A DNA stretch of 64,000 bases from Heracleum sosnowskyi (Eukaryota > Streptophyta > Magnoliopsida > Apiales > Apiaceae): assembly GCA_030848705.1 (NCBI GenBank), contig CM061238.1:27496655-27560654 (forward strand), given 5' to 3'. This document shows, piece by piece, positions 1-10,718 of the stretch (its first letter is position 1; every line of letters begins with the position of its first letter). The translations under genes were made by a program, and so were the position numbers. The notes under the pieces were generated by a model. That model had not been told where the DNA came from and did not search any database. It saw only the letters and a program-made list of their open reading frames with translations.

Positions 1-2
1 CC

Positions 3-862
3 AAGGTTGAAGGTGGTGCCACAAGAGGTGGTTACAAAACAGGGATGGTGGACAGATCCAAGTTTAGGTGTTACAACTGCAATGAGCTTGGTCATTTTGC
101 TACTGAATGCAGAAGGCCAAAGCAGAATCAAAGGATGGATAAAGGGTCAAGTGGACACTTCAAGAAAGGACATGGAAAAGCCTATGTGGCTGAGGGAAAA
201 TATTGGGATGATTCTGATGATGAAGTGGAAGAGGAATATGTGAATCTAGCCCTCATGGCTAAGTCTGATGAGGTCTCCTCTAGTTCTCCAAGTCAGGTAC
301 CCTCACTTGTCTTACTTGAAATGTCTAAAGAAGAATACAAACAAACTGTTGAGGAGTTGAGTGCTGAAATGTTTAATGTTCATACTAGTTTAACTGTAGC
401 CAATGAAGAGATTGCTAGATTAGCTAAATTAAATGAAAGACTCACTTATGAGAATGACATGCTTTTGTTAAAGACCAGTCGATTAGAGTCTCTAGCACAG
501 GAAAATGCAAAACTTAAAAATGAATTAGTCTGTGCTAAAGAGATAGAAAAGTTTCTAAGGAATGAAATTAGTGAAAATGAATTCAAGATTAAGGCCTATA
601 GAAACTCATCTAAACAACTTCAGGATTATCATGAGAAGCACACAGAGGATCAAAAAGTAGGGATAGGTTTTGAGTATGGTAGAAGACCCGGTAAGGAGAT
701 TGTGGATTAGGATTGTTCAACTGATGGTTCTGTCAAACCTCATGTTCTCAAAAAGATCAACAAACCAATTTTTAAACTTTCTGAACTTGAGTTTGATGAG
801 GAAGCCATGCTCATCAAACAACAACTTGATGATGAGGATGAGGGTGTTGACACTAAAACAGT
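3..862 (+). pseudogene. Copia gag C-terminal part with CCHC zinc knuckle (degenerate)
   Basis: Reading frame 3 is open from the window edge to a TAG at 708-710. It contains CYNCNELGHFATEC (about 69-110), a CX2CX4HX4C knuckle that binds nucleic acid in gag. A Glu/Lys/Leu-rich stretch likely to form a coiled coil follows. After the TAG the same frame continues to match copy B's gag (motifs EEAMLIKQ, DEDE) up to about 852. There the similarity stops and ORF3 sequence begins. Copy B has a His codon after EIVD where copy A has the TAG, so this is a nonsense mutation. The N-terminal part of gag lies before the window. Confidence 0.85.
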
Positions 863-866
863 CTCT
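850..866 (+). other. Deletion junction joining gag to ORF3
   Basis: Up to about 852 the sequence matches copy B's gag (+ strand about 40727). From about 866 it matches copy B's ORF3 (+ strand about 34890). In copy B these points are roughly 5.8 kb apart, and the interval holds the rest of gag, all of pol and the N-terminal ORF3 domain. No target duplication or inserted filler is evident. The join is consistent with internal deletion or a template jump during reverse transcription. Confidence 0.75.
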
Positions 867-1446
867 CAAAACCACTGTCAGCCACCTTGCAGTCTCTCAA
901 AAGACTGTAGAGGAAAATAGGGTAGTAAACACCTCCCTAGATGCTCCTTCTCAACAAGGGACATCTATTGAAATTGGCCTGTCTCCCAAAACACCTTGTA
1001 CTGAGTCTACACAACCTCATGTTCCAACTCATGAGGAGCCTCCACTTGCAGAAACACACATGGAGTCAGGACACAGTGAGGATTTCACTTCCCAAATTGA
1101 TGCTTCACAAGTTCCATCTGTGGAGCAGCCATTATTCTCTTCTCCACTTTCACCTTCTTCCTTCCCTACTCATTCATTTGTTTCTTCTCCACAACCTAGA
1201 GAGGGGGACAACCTCAAGCCTTCAGGTTTTGATCATCCATCTTCAATCATGGATGAGCCCTCATCTAGTGGTCCACAAGAACCCATTTCTCAAAGTGAGA
1301 TGGATACTACTTCTTCAAACACTGAGAAAGAGCAAGGTGCAACTCTGCTAGAAAGTGAAACAACCAGTGCCTTGTTCAATCTCTAAGGAGCATCTTACCT
1401 TAGGGAAGATGCTGTCACAGCCTCAGTTGCTGTCAAAGACTCTGAC
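866..1446 (+). pseudogene. ORF3 of Sirevirus-like element, Pro/Ser-rich segment (copy A)
   Basis: Frame 1 is open to a TAA at 1384-1386 and encodes a low-complexity Pro/Ser/Thr/Glu/His-rich segment. Copy B encodes the matching segment at 34368-34800 on the - strand (shared words SPKTPC/SPKAPC, SSPQPREGD, SGPQEPISQSE). Both copies have the TAA immediately after the residues LFNL. Beyond the stop the frame continues until the hAT insertion at 1447. No recognised domain. The position between pol and the 3' LTR corresponds to the env-like ORF of Sireviruses, but I see no signal peptide or membrane segment. Confidence 0.7.
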
Positions 1447-1461
1447 TAGGGCTGATCATTC

Positions 1462-1618
1462 GGTCGGTTCGGTTAAAAACTGAACCGAATAAGAAAAACC
1501 GAAAAACCGAAATTCTGATTTGGTCAAACCGAACCGAACCGAATTATTGAGAAAAACCGAACCGAACCGAAATAGTATGGATCAGTTTCTTCGGTTCGGT
1601 TTACTTTAAAACCGAAAT
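1462..1618. repeat. Left subterminal CCGAA/TTCGG array of the hAT element
   Basis: ACCGAA or its complement TTCGGT recurs about a dozen times within about 155 bp of the left end, often as overlapping ACCGAACCGAACC runs. hAT transposases typically bind short subterminal repeats, so these are plausible transposase binding sites (inference). A mirrored array lies at the right end. Confidence 0.85.
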
Positions 1619-2746
1619 TCCTGTGCATCAACCTGTTACCTGTTAAACAATTCTTAATTCTCAGAATACAATCTATAATCTATATCACATTATCACTATA
1701 TGCTTACATAATTAAAATTAAAATTAAACATACATGAAAATTGAAATCATGAATCATGATAATTGATACATCAGTATTCAGTCACCAGTGATCAGTTTTT
1801 TCAGTCCATGTCTACAGACTACAAGTAACAAGTCCACAAATCATACAGAACTACTACTCTACAGTAGTGCAACATTTAAAAAGTTAAAATAAAAGATCCG
1901 CTAATTGAAGAACTGTTGGCTATTGCTAGTTTGCTACAGCAGTACATCATGTCAACATCATCAACAAAAAAAATCAAACATCCATTCATCTTGATTCTTG
2001 ACAGTCCGGTGACCAGTCCAACCTGAAAAGTTGTGCAGATAGTTAAGATGACATGCTAAAAAGTAAGGCGTACAAGAAATGGGCATTTGCTAAGCATTAG
2101 TATTTAGTGCAGAAATAGTATTTAAGCAGTAGGCAGTATTGCAGTACCTACATTCGACATTCCAGCAAAAAACAGTCACAGGCTCACAGCACAGCACAGC
2201 AGCTATAAAATCAACAATAGACAGTAATTCAGAGAAGTTAAATCAGCAGACAGCAGTCACAGCACAGCAGCTATAATTTGATTTAAGCTGACACATATTC
2301 ATAGATGCATACATGTTTAAAGAACAACAACAGAAAATGCCCATTTTCTAAGTCATACATGTTTAGTATTTATCTTCAGGTACACCAACAACAGAAACTT
2401 AGAACAAACGCTGACAGGAAAAGAACCTAAGTACATATATACATTATGTATTAAACAATCAAACAACATGAATTGCAAAAGAAACATACTGATCATACTC
2501 AAATCGTTAACTGAGACAGTCCAGACTCCACAGTCCACACTCTACATTAATAATAAAAAGAAAGAGCAGAAAAAGAGAGCAATACCTAGCTGTCAATGTC
2601 CACGTCCAAGTCTATCGCTGCGTCTTTGCCATTCTTTTGCTCATTAAGAGAAAGAATAGAAAAAGCTGTAGAATACCAAAACGTGTTAAAATTTAACTCA
2701 ATCAAATGAACATATTAATTGTGAGGAGTGGAGTGAGGACAGTAAA

Positions 2747-4807
2747 TTAAAGAAATATTATACCTTCTTCAAATTTCTCGATATCATCTACATCTTGTTC
2801 AATTGTCTTTGGACGTTTGGCCGATCGCAACCAATCTTGAGCAAAAATCAAACCCTCAACAACTTTAGGTGTCAAAGAACTCCTATATGGATCAAGGACT
2901 CTTCCACCCGTACTAAAAGCGGACTCCGATGCTACGGTGGAAATAGGGATTGCAAGTACATCACGAGCAAGTTGTGAGAGGATGGGAAACCTACTTGAAT
3001 TAACTTTCCACCATTTCAAAATATCAAACTCATCATCATTTTTTGTAACATACACGCTCTCTCTAAGATAGATATCTAATTCACATTTGGATTCTACTTC
3101 CCCACTCTCCATTTTTTGTCTCATAAATCTAGCTCCCAATGCCGATTGTGTTCTTGAAGATGTACTCAAATTTATGCTTGAGGAATTACTTGAAGATTGA
3201 GCTTGTTGATTAACTTGACTAGTTTTAGGTTGACAAGTCTTTTTATACTCTTCAAATAACTCTCTTAGCACTAGATTTGTGTCACTTGCCAACTTCCAAC
3301 CAACATCTTTTCCATATTCCTCACAAAGTGCAAACTCAATGAACTCTAGTTTGTACCTAGGATCAACAACAACCGCCACATAGATGAGTTTGTTCATTTT
3401 GTGTACATTACCCCAATACTTGTCAAATTTGTCTTTCATTTTTTCACCCATTAGCTTCACCTCAATATCCTCACTATTAATCCACTCTTTCAATAAATAA
3501 TTAACCGTGCTAATTTCATGGTAGAATACATTAGATGTGACATACAAAGAACCCGAAACCCTCAAGGTAAGTTCATAAAAATGAACTAACATATCCATCA
3601 ACCTACTAACATTACCCCAATCCCAAGAAGTAGGCACCCCATTCCCCTCGTTAAGCTCAATTAGAAAGTATGGATCCATTCTCTCAAATAACTCAAATGT
3701 ACTTTGTAATTTTTGAGCAACTTTTAGCATCAAATAAGTGGAATTCCATCTTGTTTTTACATCCAAACACAACATAGATTTGCAATCAATATTTTGTAAG
3801 TTAATACACTCCTTGAATTTGGCTACTCTAGCCGGAGATTGCCTCACAAACCTAACCGAGTTTCTCACTCTCACAACCGATGGATCTTGTTCTTTAAGTC
3901 CATCATTCACAATCAAATTAGCTATGTGTGCAACACATCTCATGTGCATGTATTTACCTTTCAAGAAATCACATCCCCTAGTAGTGAACCTATCTCTTAA
4001 ATGACCTATGCAAGTAGCATTTGAACTTGCATTATCAACCGTAATTGCAAACACTTTTGCAATTCCCCATTCTTTCAAACACATATCAATGTCCCTAGCT
4101 AAGAGTTCACCCTTATGACCTTCAATAGGACAAAAGTTAATTATTTTCTTGTGCAATTTCCAATTTTGATCAATGTAGTGAGCCGTTATGCACATATAAT
4201 TAATTTTTTGTATTGAAGTCCAAGTGTCTGTGGTGATGTTAACTCTTTGACCCGACATCTTAAAATATGTAGTCAACCTTTTCTTTTCATCCAAAAAAAT
4301 TTGATAACAATCTCGTGCGACCGTAAAACGAGAGGGCACCTTAAAAAGTGGTTGAGTACTTTGCATGAAATCAATAAACCCCTCACCCTCAACAAACCTA
4401 AATGGAAGTTCATCAACAATAATCATGGCGGCTAATTTCTGCCTAGACACTTTTTGATTGAAGAACCATTTTTTAAGATTACTTTCACTTCCTCCAACAG
4501 ATTGTAAGGATAGTTGTGTTTGCTTCGATTCACCACTAAGTGGAAGCTTTTTACAAACTTTAAGGTGAGCATTAAGTGTGGAAGTGCCATTTATACTAGA
4601 ATTAGAACAATATACCTTATCACAGTACTTGCATCTCGATTTCAAACTGCCGTCAGGGGCCTTAAACTTGATAAAATGATCCCACACCATCGACCTTTCT
4701 TTAATCGGCTTTCTTTTCCTTATCGCAGAGCTTGCTTGAGTATTGTTACCGTCATTAGAATCTCTCATCTCAACCTCATTCTCATTCTCGGGTTGTAAGT
4801 TTGACAT
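2747..4807 (-). CDS. hAT transposase (BED zinc finger, hAT C-terminal dimerisation domain)
   Basis: A 686-aa uninterrupted ORF. Near residues 40-85 is a BED-type zinc finger, with CKYC as the first cysteine pair and a His/Cys pair (HLKVCKK) as the second half; it should bind the element's ends. The middle has the RNase H-like transposase core with conserved words such as TTDTWTS and VDNASSN. Residues about 590-670 form the hAT dimerisation region with the hallmark SESAFSTGGRVLDPYRSSL. The length suits the plant Ac/RICESLEEPER-like group. The ATG at 4807 is the first in frame and lies before the BED finger. No stops or frameshifts are visible. It differs from domesticated host relatives in still having TIRs and a TSD around it. 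Confidence 0.93.
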   Translation of the reverse strand: MSNLQPENENEVEMRDSNDGNNTQASSAIRKRKPIKERSMVWDHFIKFKAPDGSLKSRCKYCDKVYCSNSSINGTSTLNAHLKVCKKLPLSGESKQTQLSLQSVGGSESNLKKWFFNQKVSRQKLAAMIIVDELPFRFVEGEGFIDFMQSTQPLFKVPSRFTVARDCYQIFLDEKKRLTTYFKMSGQRVNITTDTWTSIQKINYMCITAHYIDQNWKLHKKIINFCPIEGHKGELLARDIDMCLKEWGIAKVFAITVDNASSNATCIGHLRDRFTTRGCDFLKGKYMHMRCVAHIANLIVNDGLKEQDPSVVRVRNSVRFVRQSPARVAKFKECINLQNIDCKSMLCLDVKTRWNSTYLMLKVAQKLQSTFELFERMDPYFLIELNEGNGVPTSWDWGNVSRLMDMLVHFYELTLRVSGSLYVTSNVFYHEISTVNYLLKEWINSEDIEVKLMGEKMKDKFDKYWGNVHKMNKLIYVAVVVDPRYKLEFIEFALCEEYGKDVGWKLASDTNLVLRELFEEYKKTCQPKTSQVNQQAQSSSNSSSINLSTSSRTQSALGARFMRQKMESGEVESKCELDIYLRESVYVTKNDDEFDILKWWKVNSSRFPILSQLARDVLAIPISTVASESAFSTGGRVLDPYRSSLTPKVVEGLIFAQDWLRSAKRPKTIEQDVDDIEKFEEGIIFL

Positions 4808-5975
4808 CGCTGTAAGTTAAACAAATAGAAAAGGCTGTAATAACTTAAATAACCAGAAACTTACATCTAGAAATGCTATCATTCTGTTCTGTTGCTATAA
4901 ATTGTTGCTTCTGTAGTTCTGTTGAAATATCAATAGCAGAGACAAATAATAGCACCTTGCATTCTACAACAGTTCAGATTTCAAACTAGAATAGAGTTTA
5001 ATATCAGAATGCACTAACAATGCAATATCGAAAACTACTTCATCTTCGATGCTTCTGTCTCGTAATGCTTTGCCATTGGAATTCGAAAACTAGAAGCATA
5101 TGCTAATAGCATTCACAGAACCAGAATTCAATCAACACACCAAATCAAATAAACTTATGTTTAAACGACACATAATGAGAGTAAACGACACATAACTTCT
5201 TCCTCACCGAGTAAACGACACATTTTACTGCATTCTACCAGACATATAAACTGAGTAAAATGCTACAAACAGTTTCCGCATTTCATATAATGAGAGTTGT
5301 AATCTGTACTTGCTATCCGTGGAAAGGGTATTCAGTGCACTTGCTAAAATGAATTTGAAATGCTAGAAAGAAACAACCAGAAACTTACATCTAGCAGTAA
5401 CCCAGATAAACAAATCAGCATAACAAATAATACATGGTCTAATGATGTTGCATCATTAAAGTAAAGTTGAAAAACAAGAAAAAGTTAAGTACCACAAATA
5501 GCAAAAAATAGTACAACACAGTCACAGAAAACATAATTAGAAATTAGAATAAAACCTAAAACCTAGAACTGATAAATCATTATGAATATGCCAGACACTA
5601 ACTTAATTAACACAGTCACAGAAAACATAATTAGAATCAAGAACATTCTAATTAAACCTAAACAACTAAACCTAATCAAGAAAGGAAAGAATTAAAGGAA
5701 TCAGTGATACCTTCTTAAATCTTAATTGAAGAATCAGTAACTCGCAACTCGCAAAGCGGCAAAGCAAACTAGCAAAGTAACTTCTTAATTATGATTGTCT
5801 TGTCTGATTGAGTTTGCACTTTGCAGGCTCGAGTTTTAGATCTAGCATCTAGGTCGATTGTCGAAGAAAAAGGAAAGTAACTACTGAAGTCTGAAAGTCT
5901 AAATCTAAAGTAATAATATAAATATCATATAAATATATACATATATTTATAATTTTTAAAAATATATAAATATAT

Positions 5976-6146
5976 TTCGGTTTTTCGGTTTTTAACCGAA
6001 CCGCTATTTTTATAACCGAACCGAACCGATTTTATTCCGGTTTAATCCGAAAAACCGAATAAACCGAACTTTTGAAAAAAACTCAATCCAAACCGAACCG
6101 AAATTTTTCGGTTCGGTTCGGTTTTTCGGTTTCGGTTCGGTTTTGC
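5976..6146. repeat. Right subterminal CCGAA/TTCGG array of the hAT element
   Basis: The same CGGTT/AACCG motif as at the left end is densely repeated over about 170 bp immediately inside the right terminal inverted repeat. The two arrays are largely complementary, so single strands of the transposon could pair end to end. Likely transposase binding region (inference). Confidence 0.85.
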
Positions 6147-6163
6147 TCAGCCCTAACTCTGAC

Positions 6164-9100
6164 AATGTTGCTGTCACAGGTGACCCTGCTGTCAAGGACT
6201 CAGTAGAAGTTGTTGTCACAACCAAACCTGCTGTCCAAGCTGCAGTGGAACCTACTGTCAATCTTTCAGCTGACAGTAACATTTATGGCAAAGCTCTTGT
6301 CACCTCTGCACAGCCTGATTTTGATGTTGTAACTGTTGAGGATGTCTCTGATGATGATGTGCCACTTTCTCAATTCTTAAAGGTACATTCTAAACCATCT
6401 CTTTCATTGCATGTAAGTACTGCTCATACCCATGCATCTAGGTTGAGTGAGGGTGTGCAAAAGAAAAGAGAGATAAAAGAAAAGAGAGGTGAGCATAAAA
6501 ATGAGAGGTAACTAAATGAGTTGGCAAAAGGAGAGGGACTTGAGCATGTCCAGAGTGAATTTGAGGGAGCCCTAAATGTTCAGGGACTAGGCCATGAGAG
6601 TTCTTCAGTGAGGAGTGATGAGATCACTCAAAAAAACCCTGAGAGTGTGAGAACCCCCACAACCTCCAAGCTCCATTCTTTTCCTTCCCCTCCAAGAAGG
6701 CTAAGAACTGGTGGCCCCTCTACTGCTCTCAAATTGGAAGCCCTAAAGCACGGGTGTCTCTCCGTGAAAACTAAGCTTGACAGCCTGTCTACCATGGTGG
6801 CCTCTGGTTTCTCTAGTATTCAGGAAGCTATTCAGGTTCTGTCTGCCAGTATTGATGATGCCAACTTAACTAAGGGGGAGAAAAGGGCAAGATCAGAATC
6901 TGTCCCAAAGCAAGATGTTGCAACTCAGGGGGAGCCTGTTTCTAAGGAGGAATCAAGGAGTAAGGGGGAGCCTGCAGCTAAGGGGTAGTCAGTATCTGCA
7001 AAGAAGAAAGGGGGAGCAAAAGGGAATTCAAAGAGTAAGGAGGAGCAAGAAGCTGGAAATCTTTTTGAGTATGAGATGGCTGGAGAAAGAGTACTGATGT
7101 CTAAAGAAGCACTGGAGGCAATGCAAGGAAAAGTTCCATCCAAAAGACCAGTATTACCTCCTGTGATAATAAGAGACTCAACTTCAAACCCAAAGGAGAG
7201 TGCACTTGAAAAGAAGTGGAGAGAGCAGGAGGAGCAAAATAGGTTGGGAAAAGGAAAAGACAAGTTGCCTGAATACATCTTGTCAGGAAACATATGGAGT
7301 GAAGGAACTGAGTTTAGTCAGGAAGAGGCTAATGCTTTGATGGTTGACTATAGGGAGAGCACACTGCATAATCATGATGATGACTTCAGTAGAATAGTTG
7401 AGGAGGCAATGTTGGAACCAAGCAGAAAATTGAGCAACTGCTCAACTTTACTAAAGAAGAAGATCATAAGTGTCTGTGTGAATATCAATGAAGAAAAGAG
7501 GTGGGCTATTGATGTGTATCTGGACAATGGCATATCTATATTCATCATTATGCATCTATTGCAGAACCTCCCAGCAAAGGTGTTGACTGTGATGAAGTCC
7601 AAAGTCAAGGCAAACCATACATCCTTCAATGAGATTTTGAAATTGCAAATGCTGAACTTAATCTCAGAGAAACTTCCAGAAGTCTACACCAATCCATTCT
7701 GTGTCTACTATGAAACTACCATAAAAAATGGCAGCAGGAGATGTGCATACATGAGTCTAGGAGGCACTTCCACAATGGAGTCAAGAGCAATACTGAAGGT
7801 GTTAAACATGATTCTCAACTCTAAAGTCAACAAGGAGAGAGCTCTAGTTGTCAAAGCAATTCACAAATTGCTGGTGAATAGAGACAAGGAACTGAACTCT
7901 ACAGTAAAGAAGATGATCTCCAAAGCAAACTCCAAAAGAGCTGATCAAGGTGAAAGTTGTTCTTATGATGTCTCTTCTGATGATGATGATGAGTTGGATG
8001 GAAGTGGAGGAACTGGTGTAGCAGGAAATTCTAGTGGAAGCACTTCTGGGAATGTTGGAACTAAACCCCAGGAGGAAAACAAAGAAGAAGCTCCTGTGCA
8101 AGAAAAGAAAGATGCTGGAGCCACAGAAAAAGAGGAGTCTGAAATAATTGAAGCTTTGGAGGCAAATATCTTGAGGTGTGCTATATATAGTATAAATGCT
8201 GAAAAAGATACTGTCACCAAAGAAGCTGTCATGGAAGACACTGTCTTGAAAGAAGCTGTCATGGAAGACACTGTCAAAGAAGATACTATCATGGAGGACA
8301 CTGTCACAAAAGATACCGTCATGAAGGACACTGCCAAAGAAGATGCTGTCATGGATGAAATCAAGCCAACTGTCAAACCTAAGAGGACAAAATCCTTAGC
8401 CAGAGCTTGGTTTTCTAGACAGGAACCTGAACCTGAGGAATCTGCCAAGGCAAAGAAAGGAAAGACTAAGTACTCAGGAAAGGAGAAAGCTACAGGGCTA
8501 TACAGGAATTTGAGGAAACCACTTCAAATCAAATACCCCAACTCTCTTGAAGTGCTACATGCCAAATCCAAGGAAATCAGGAATGTTGAAGTGGAGTTAG
8601 ATGCCAACCAGGAGGCAAGCATGTACATTCTCTGGTGGGATTCATCAAGGTTAATAAAGGTTTATAAGGACTTCATCATGGAAGTTGAGTCAATTTCTGT
8701 GAATGACATTCCTATGATTGTAAGAACAAAAGTCAGGAGAAGAATTGATTACTTCTTCTTGGACAGAATGGTGGAGCTACTACAAAGCTATGACAATGTA
8801 CCCAACAGTGTCATGGAACATGTTTTGAAGTACAAGGATGAAAGAGATATGGAATTCTATCAGAAGTTTGGTATGTTTGAAGATCATGATGATGTTGACA
8901 TTGCTCATTTGTTGGAGTACTCTGATGAAGAAATAGTTGACTATGAAGAGAATCTTCCTGAATAAGAGGTGCAAGCCCAACCAAGTCAAGAAGGACCCTC
9001 AAATCCAACAGGAAAATAGGCTACTGAAGATATGGAAGCTCCACTCCTGAACAAGTGCAAAGAAGCAAATAGGGTGGAGAGTGAATGACCCAATTACCAA

Positions 9101-9586
9101 CCCTGTATGCTAGAAAATCCTCTGAGGATCAAGTTCATAAGGGAAGAGATCCATGTGAGAAGATTTCATAAGCTCAGAACAAGTGCTTTGAAAGACTTGC
9201 TCTACATGGTAATTGGATCAACTCATCAATTAGAACATATGTGTTCTTTTGAGATTGAGGGAATTCTTCAAAGAATAAAGGGTGAGAACTCAAAGCTGAA
9301 AAAATCAAGAAGAAAAACCCTGAATACATATCCTGGAAGAAGATTTAAACTTGTTAAAGGTAAATTGAGGTTCAGAACTTATGCCTTTGGTCAAGAATTG
9401 TGGACAGATCTCCAGGATGCTAGAGTATGTCTCTCCAAAGCAGTCCAAAGGTACATTGATGAGATTGAAGATGATTCCACCTCTCGTGATGAAATATCAC
9501 TGATGGAAGGACTCAAGGAGATTCTGAAAGAAGCTCTCAACAAAGAGGATGAAGCAAGACAGAAAAGGAAATCTGAAGCTAAGTGA
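6164..9586 (+). pseudogene. ORF3 of Sirevirus-like element, central and C-terminal part (copy A)
   Basis: Frame 2 runs from the hAT right flank to a TGA ending at 9586. It has in-frame stops at 6509 (TAA), 6986 (TAG), 8963 (TAA), 9017 (TAG) and 9086 (TGA). The longest open piece is 7076-8965 (629 aa). In order it holds a Val/Thr/Ala-rich stretch, a Lys/Glu-rich stretch, a GGGGGAG-rich segment (about 6880-7060), a helical region (LISEKLPEVY, about 7660), an acidic SDDDDE run, a Thr/Ala-Val repeat (8207-8360), a basic segment (KPKRTKSLARAW) and a Leu-rich C-terminus. Copy B encodes the same order, recognisably similar throughout. No known domain found; function unknown. Confidence 0.75.
8207..8360 (+). 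repeat. Degenerate tandem repeat encoding (D/E)(T/A)V(M/T/L/K) units
   Basis: About ten imperfect 12-18 base units carry the core ACTGTCA or GCTGTCA. They translate as repeated DTV or EAV tripeptides separated by acidic and basic residues. Copy B has the same kind of repeat at 30236-30400 (- strand), with different unit order and number. The array has therefore changed length between copies, as expected of a minisatellite inside an ORF. Confidence 0.85.
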
Positions 9587-9668
9587 AAATCTTTATCTAT
9601 TCTGATCTTGTTAGTTAAGTTGTCAGCATGTATTAATTGTAAATTTGTAGTTATTGTCCATAAAAACA

Positions 9669-9681
9669 AATTGGGGGAGAT
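9669..9681 (+). other. Polypurine tract of copy A
   Basis: AATTGGGGGAGA sits directly before the TG that opens the 3' LTR. This is the usual position and composition of the plus-strand primer site of Copia elements. Confidence 0.9.
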
Positions 9682-10718
9682 TGTTAGGATTTATGGGTGA
9701 TGGCTAATAGACAGCTTGATTAATTATTTTAAATGCTTAATTTTATTAAGTATGAACATACTGTCACAGCCAGAGTATGTTCTTGTAACCATTTTTTGTT
9801 TACTGTTAAATAAGATCTTGGTACATCTTGGTAGAAGTTCATTTACTTGTTCAAGCCTCAAGAAGTGCTTAAAGAAGACAACAAGAATAAATGTTACTCT
9901 CATAGCACTGACAGTAAGGTTACAAGAAGACAACATGTTGCAAGTCACGACAGTATATCCACTCTGACAACAACATTGGCGGAAGCCCTGAGACAACAAC
10001 TTTACCTTAATCTGACAGCAAGCTTGGAACTCCTGCCATCATCTATTGCGGGGATTTCTTACTGTCACCAAAAGCACATTCATGTGACAACAAGCTTGAA
10101 GATTAGGATACTGTCTCAGAGGGATAATCTTTGTATTGGGGATCTACCCAGTCAAACATGTGACAATTTGGATGTTCAAGAAACAGTCATGCTGCAGTAT
10201 CCCAACACTGCATCAGGTCTGCAAGACTACGACAGAAGCTTGAGAGATCACATGACAAAACTCACCAATTCAAGAGTATGACAAATCAATATATACTGAA
10301 TTGTGTTAGCTAAATATAGAATGTATCTAGATTGCGTTTTCCAGTAATGATAAACTTGTTTGTATAACAATTTAGGTAAGACTCACGGGTAGGCAATTTG
10401 TAAGAAGCTGCCACATGAAAATGATAGCAGCTTCACAAACCCGTGATGATAGAGATATGATTAGTTTACTTAGACTATCTCTCAATTCATTGTATGTATC
10501 ACTCGAGAAATTGAAGCTCAAGAAAACTGATATTTTCTTGAGGTTGTAGCAACACTTTGCAAAATAAATAAAACATTTATTTTGTGAGAAAAACTACTCG
10601 TGTCTACTTGTGTTAGCAATCCTTAAACTAATAAACTTAAATCTTAGTTTTAGTTTTTGAAGCGTATATTGAGATTTATTAGTATTGCATTCAACCCCTG
10701 CAATATTCAAGGACCACA
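9682..10718 (+). repeat. 3' LTR of copy A (1037 bp)
   Basis: It starts TGTTAGGATTT and ends GGACCACA, colinear with the two LTRs of copy B on the opposite strand. Copy B's complete LTR ends CCAACA, so copy A has lost one base near its end. A candidate TATA sequence (ATATATAC) lies near 10289. The LTR contains many GACAG/CTGTC motifs (see findings). Its divergence from copy B's LTRs is clearly greater than that between copy B's own two LTRs. Confidence 0.92.

Larger units (their letters stand above)
1447..6155 (-). mobile_element. hAT-superfamily DNA transposon, apparently complete (4709 bp)
   Basis: Terminal inverted repeats TAGGGCTGATCA (left) and, on the opposite strand, TAGGGCTGAGCA (right) match at 11 of 12 positions. 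A perfect 8-bp target duplication flanks them. Inside is a single full-length transposase gene on the - strand (2747-4807). Long AT-rich non-coding flanks lie at 1620-2746 and 4808-5975, and arrays of CCGAA/TTCGG motifs lie just inside both ends. I see no other gene in the flanks. The features together suggest an element that could be autonomous; nothing here shows it is active. Confidence 0.95.
1439..6163. repeat. 8-bp target site duplication of the hAT element (ACTCTGAC)
   Basis: ACTCTGAC occurs at 1439-1446 and again at 6156-6163, directly abutting the two transposon ends. Eight bases is the usual hAT duplication length. The copies are identical, so the insertion is probably young. Element plus duplication is 4717 bp (3n+1). 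ORF3 reads in frame 1 before the insertion and frame 2 after it, exactly as that length predicts. Confidence 0.97.
1..10718 (+). mobile_element. Sirevirus-like Copia element, copy A (5' end outside window, pol deleted)
   Basis: The sequence reads gag zinc knuckle, then directly a large Pro/Ser/Thr-rich ORF (ORF3), then a polypurine tract and a 3' LTR ending at 10718. Protease, integrase, RT and RNase H are absent. The same gag and ORF3 occur in copy B on the - strand (27965-43650), where pol lies between them, so copy A is an internal-deletion derivative of the same family. A hAT element (1447-6155) is inserted in its ORF3. Assignment to the Sirevirus side of Copia rests on the gag type and the extra ORF between pol and the 3' LTR. 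The 5' LTR is outside the window. Confidence 0.85.

Noticed and set aside
6010..6282. 90-aa - strand frame across the hAT right end
   Set aside because: It crosses the transposon boundary and consists of the translated CCGAA array; a shadow of the repeat.
7963..8448. 161-aa - strand frame opposite ORF3
   Set aside because: A Ser/Val-rich shadow of the Thr/Ala-Val repeat on the + strand; the equivalent in copy B (30060-30527) has the same origin.
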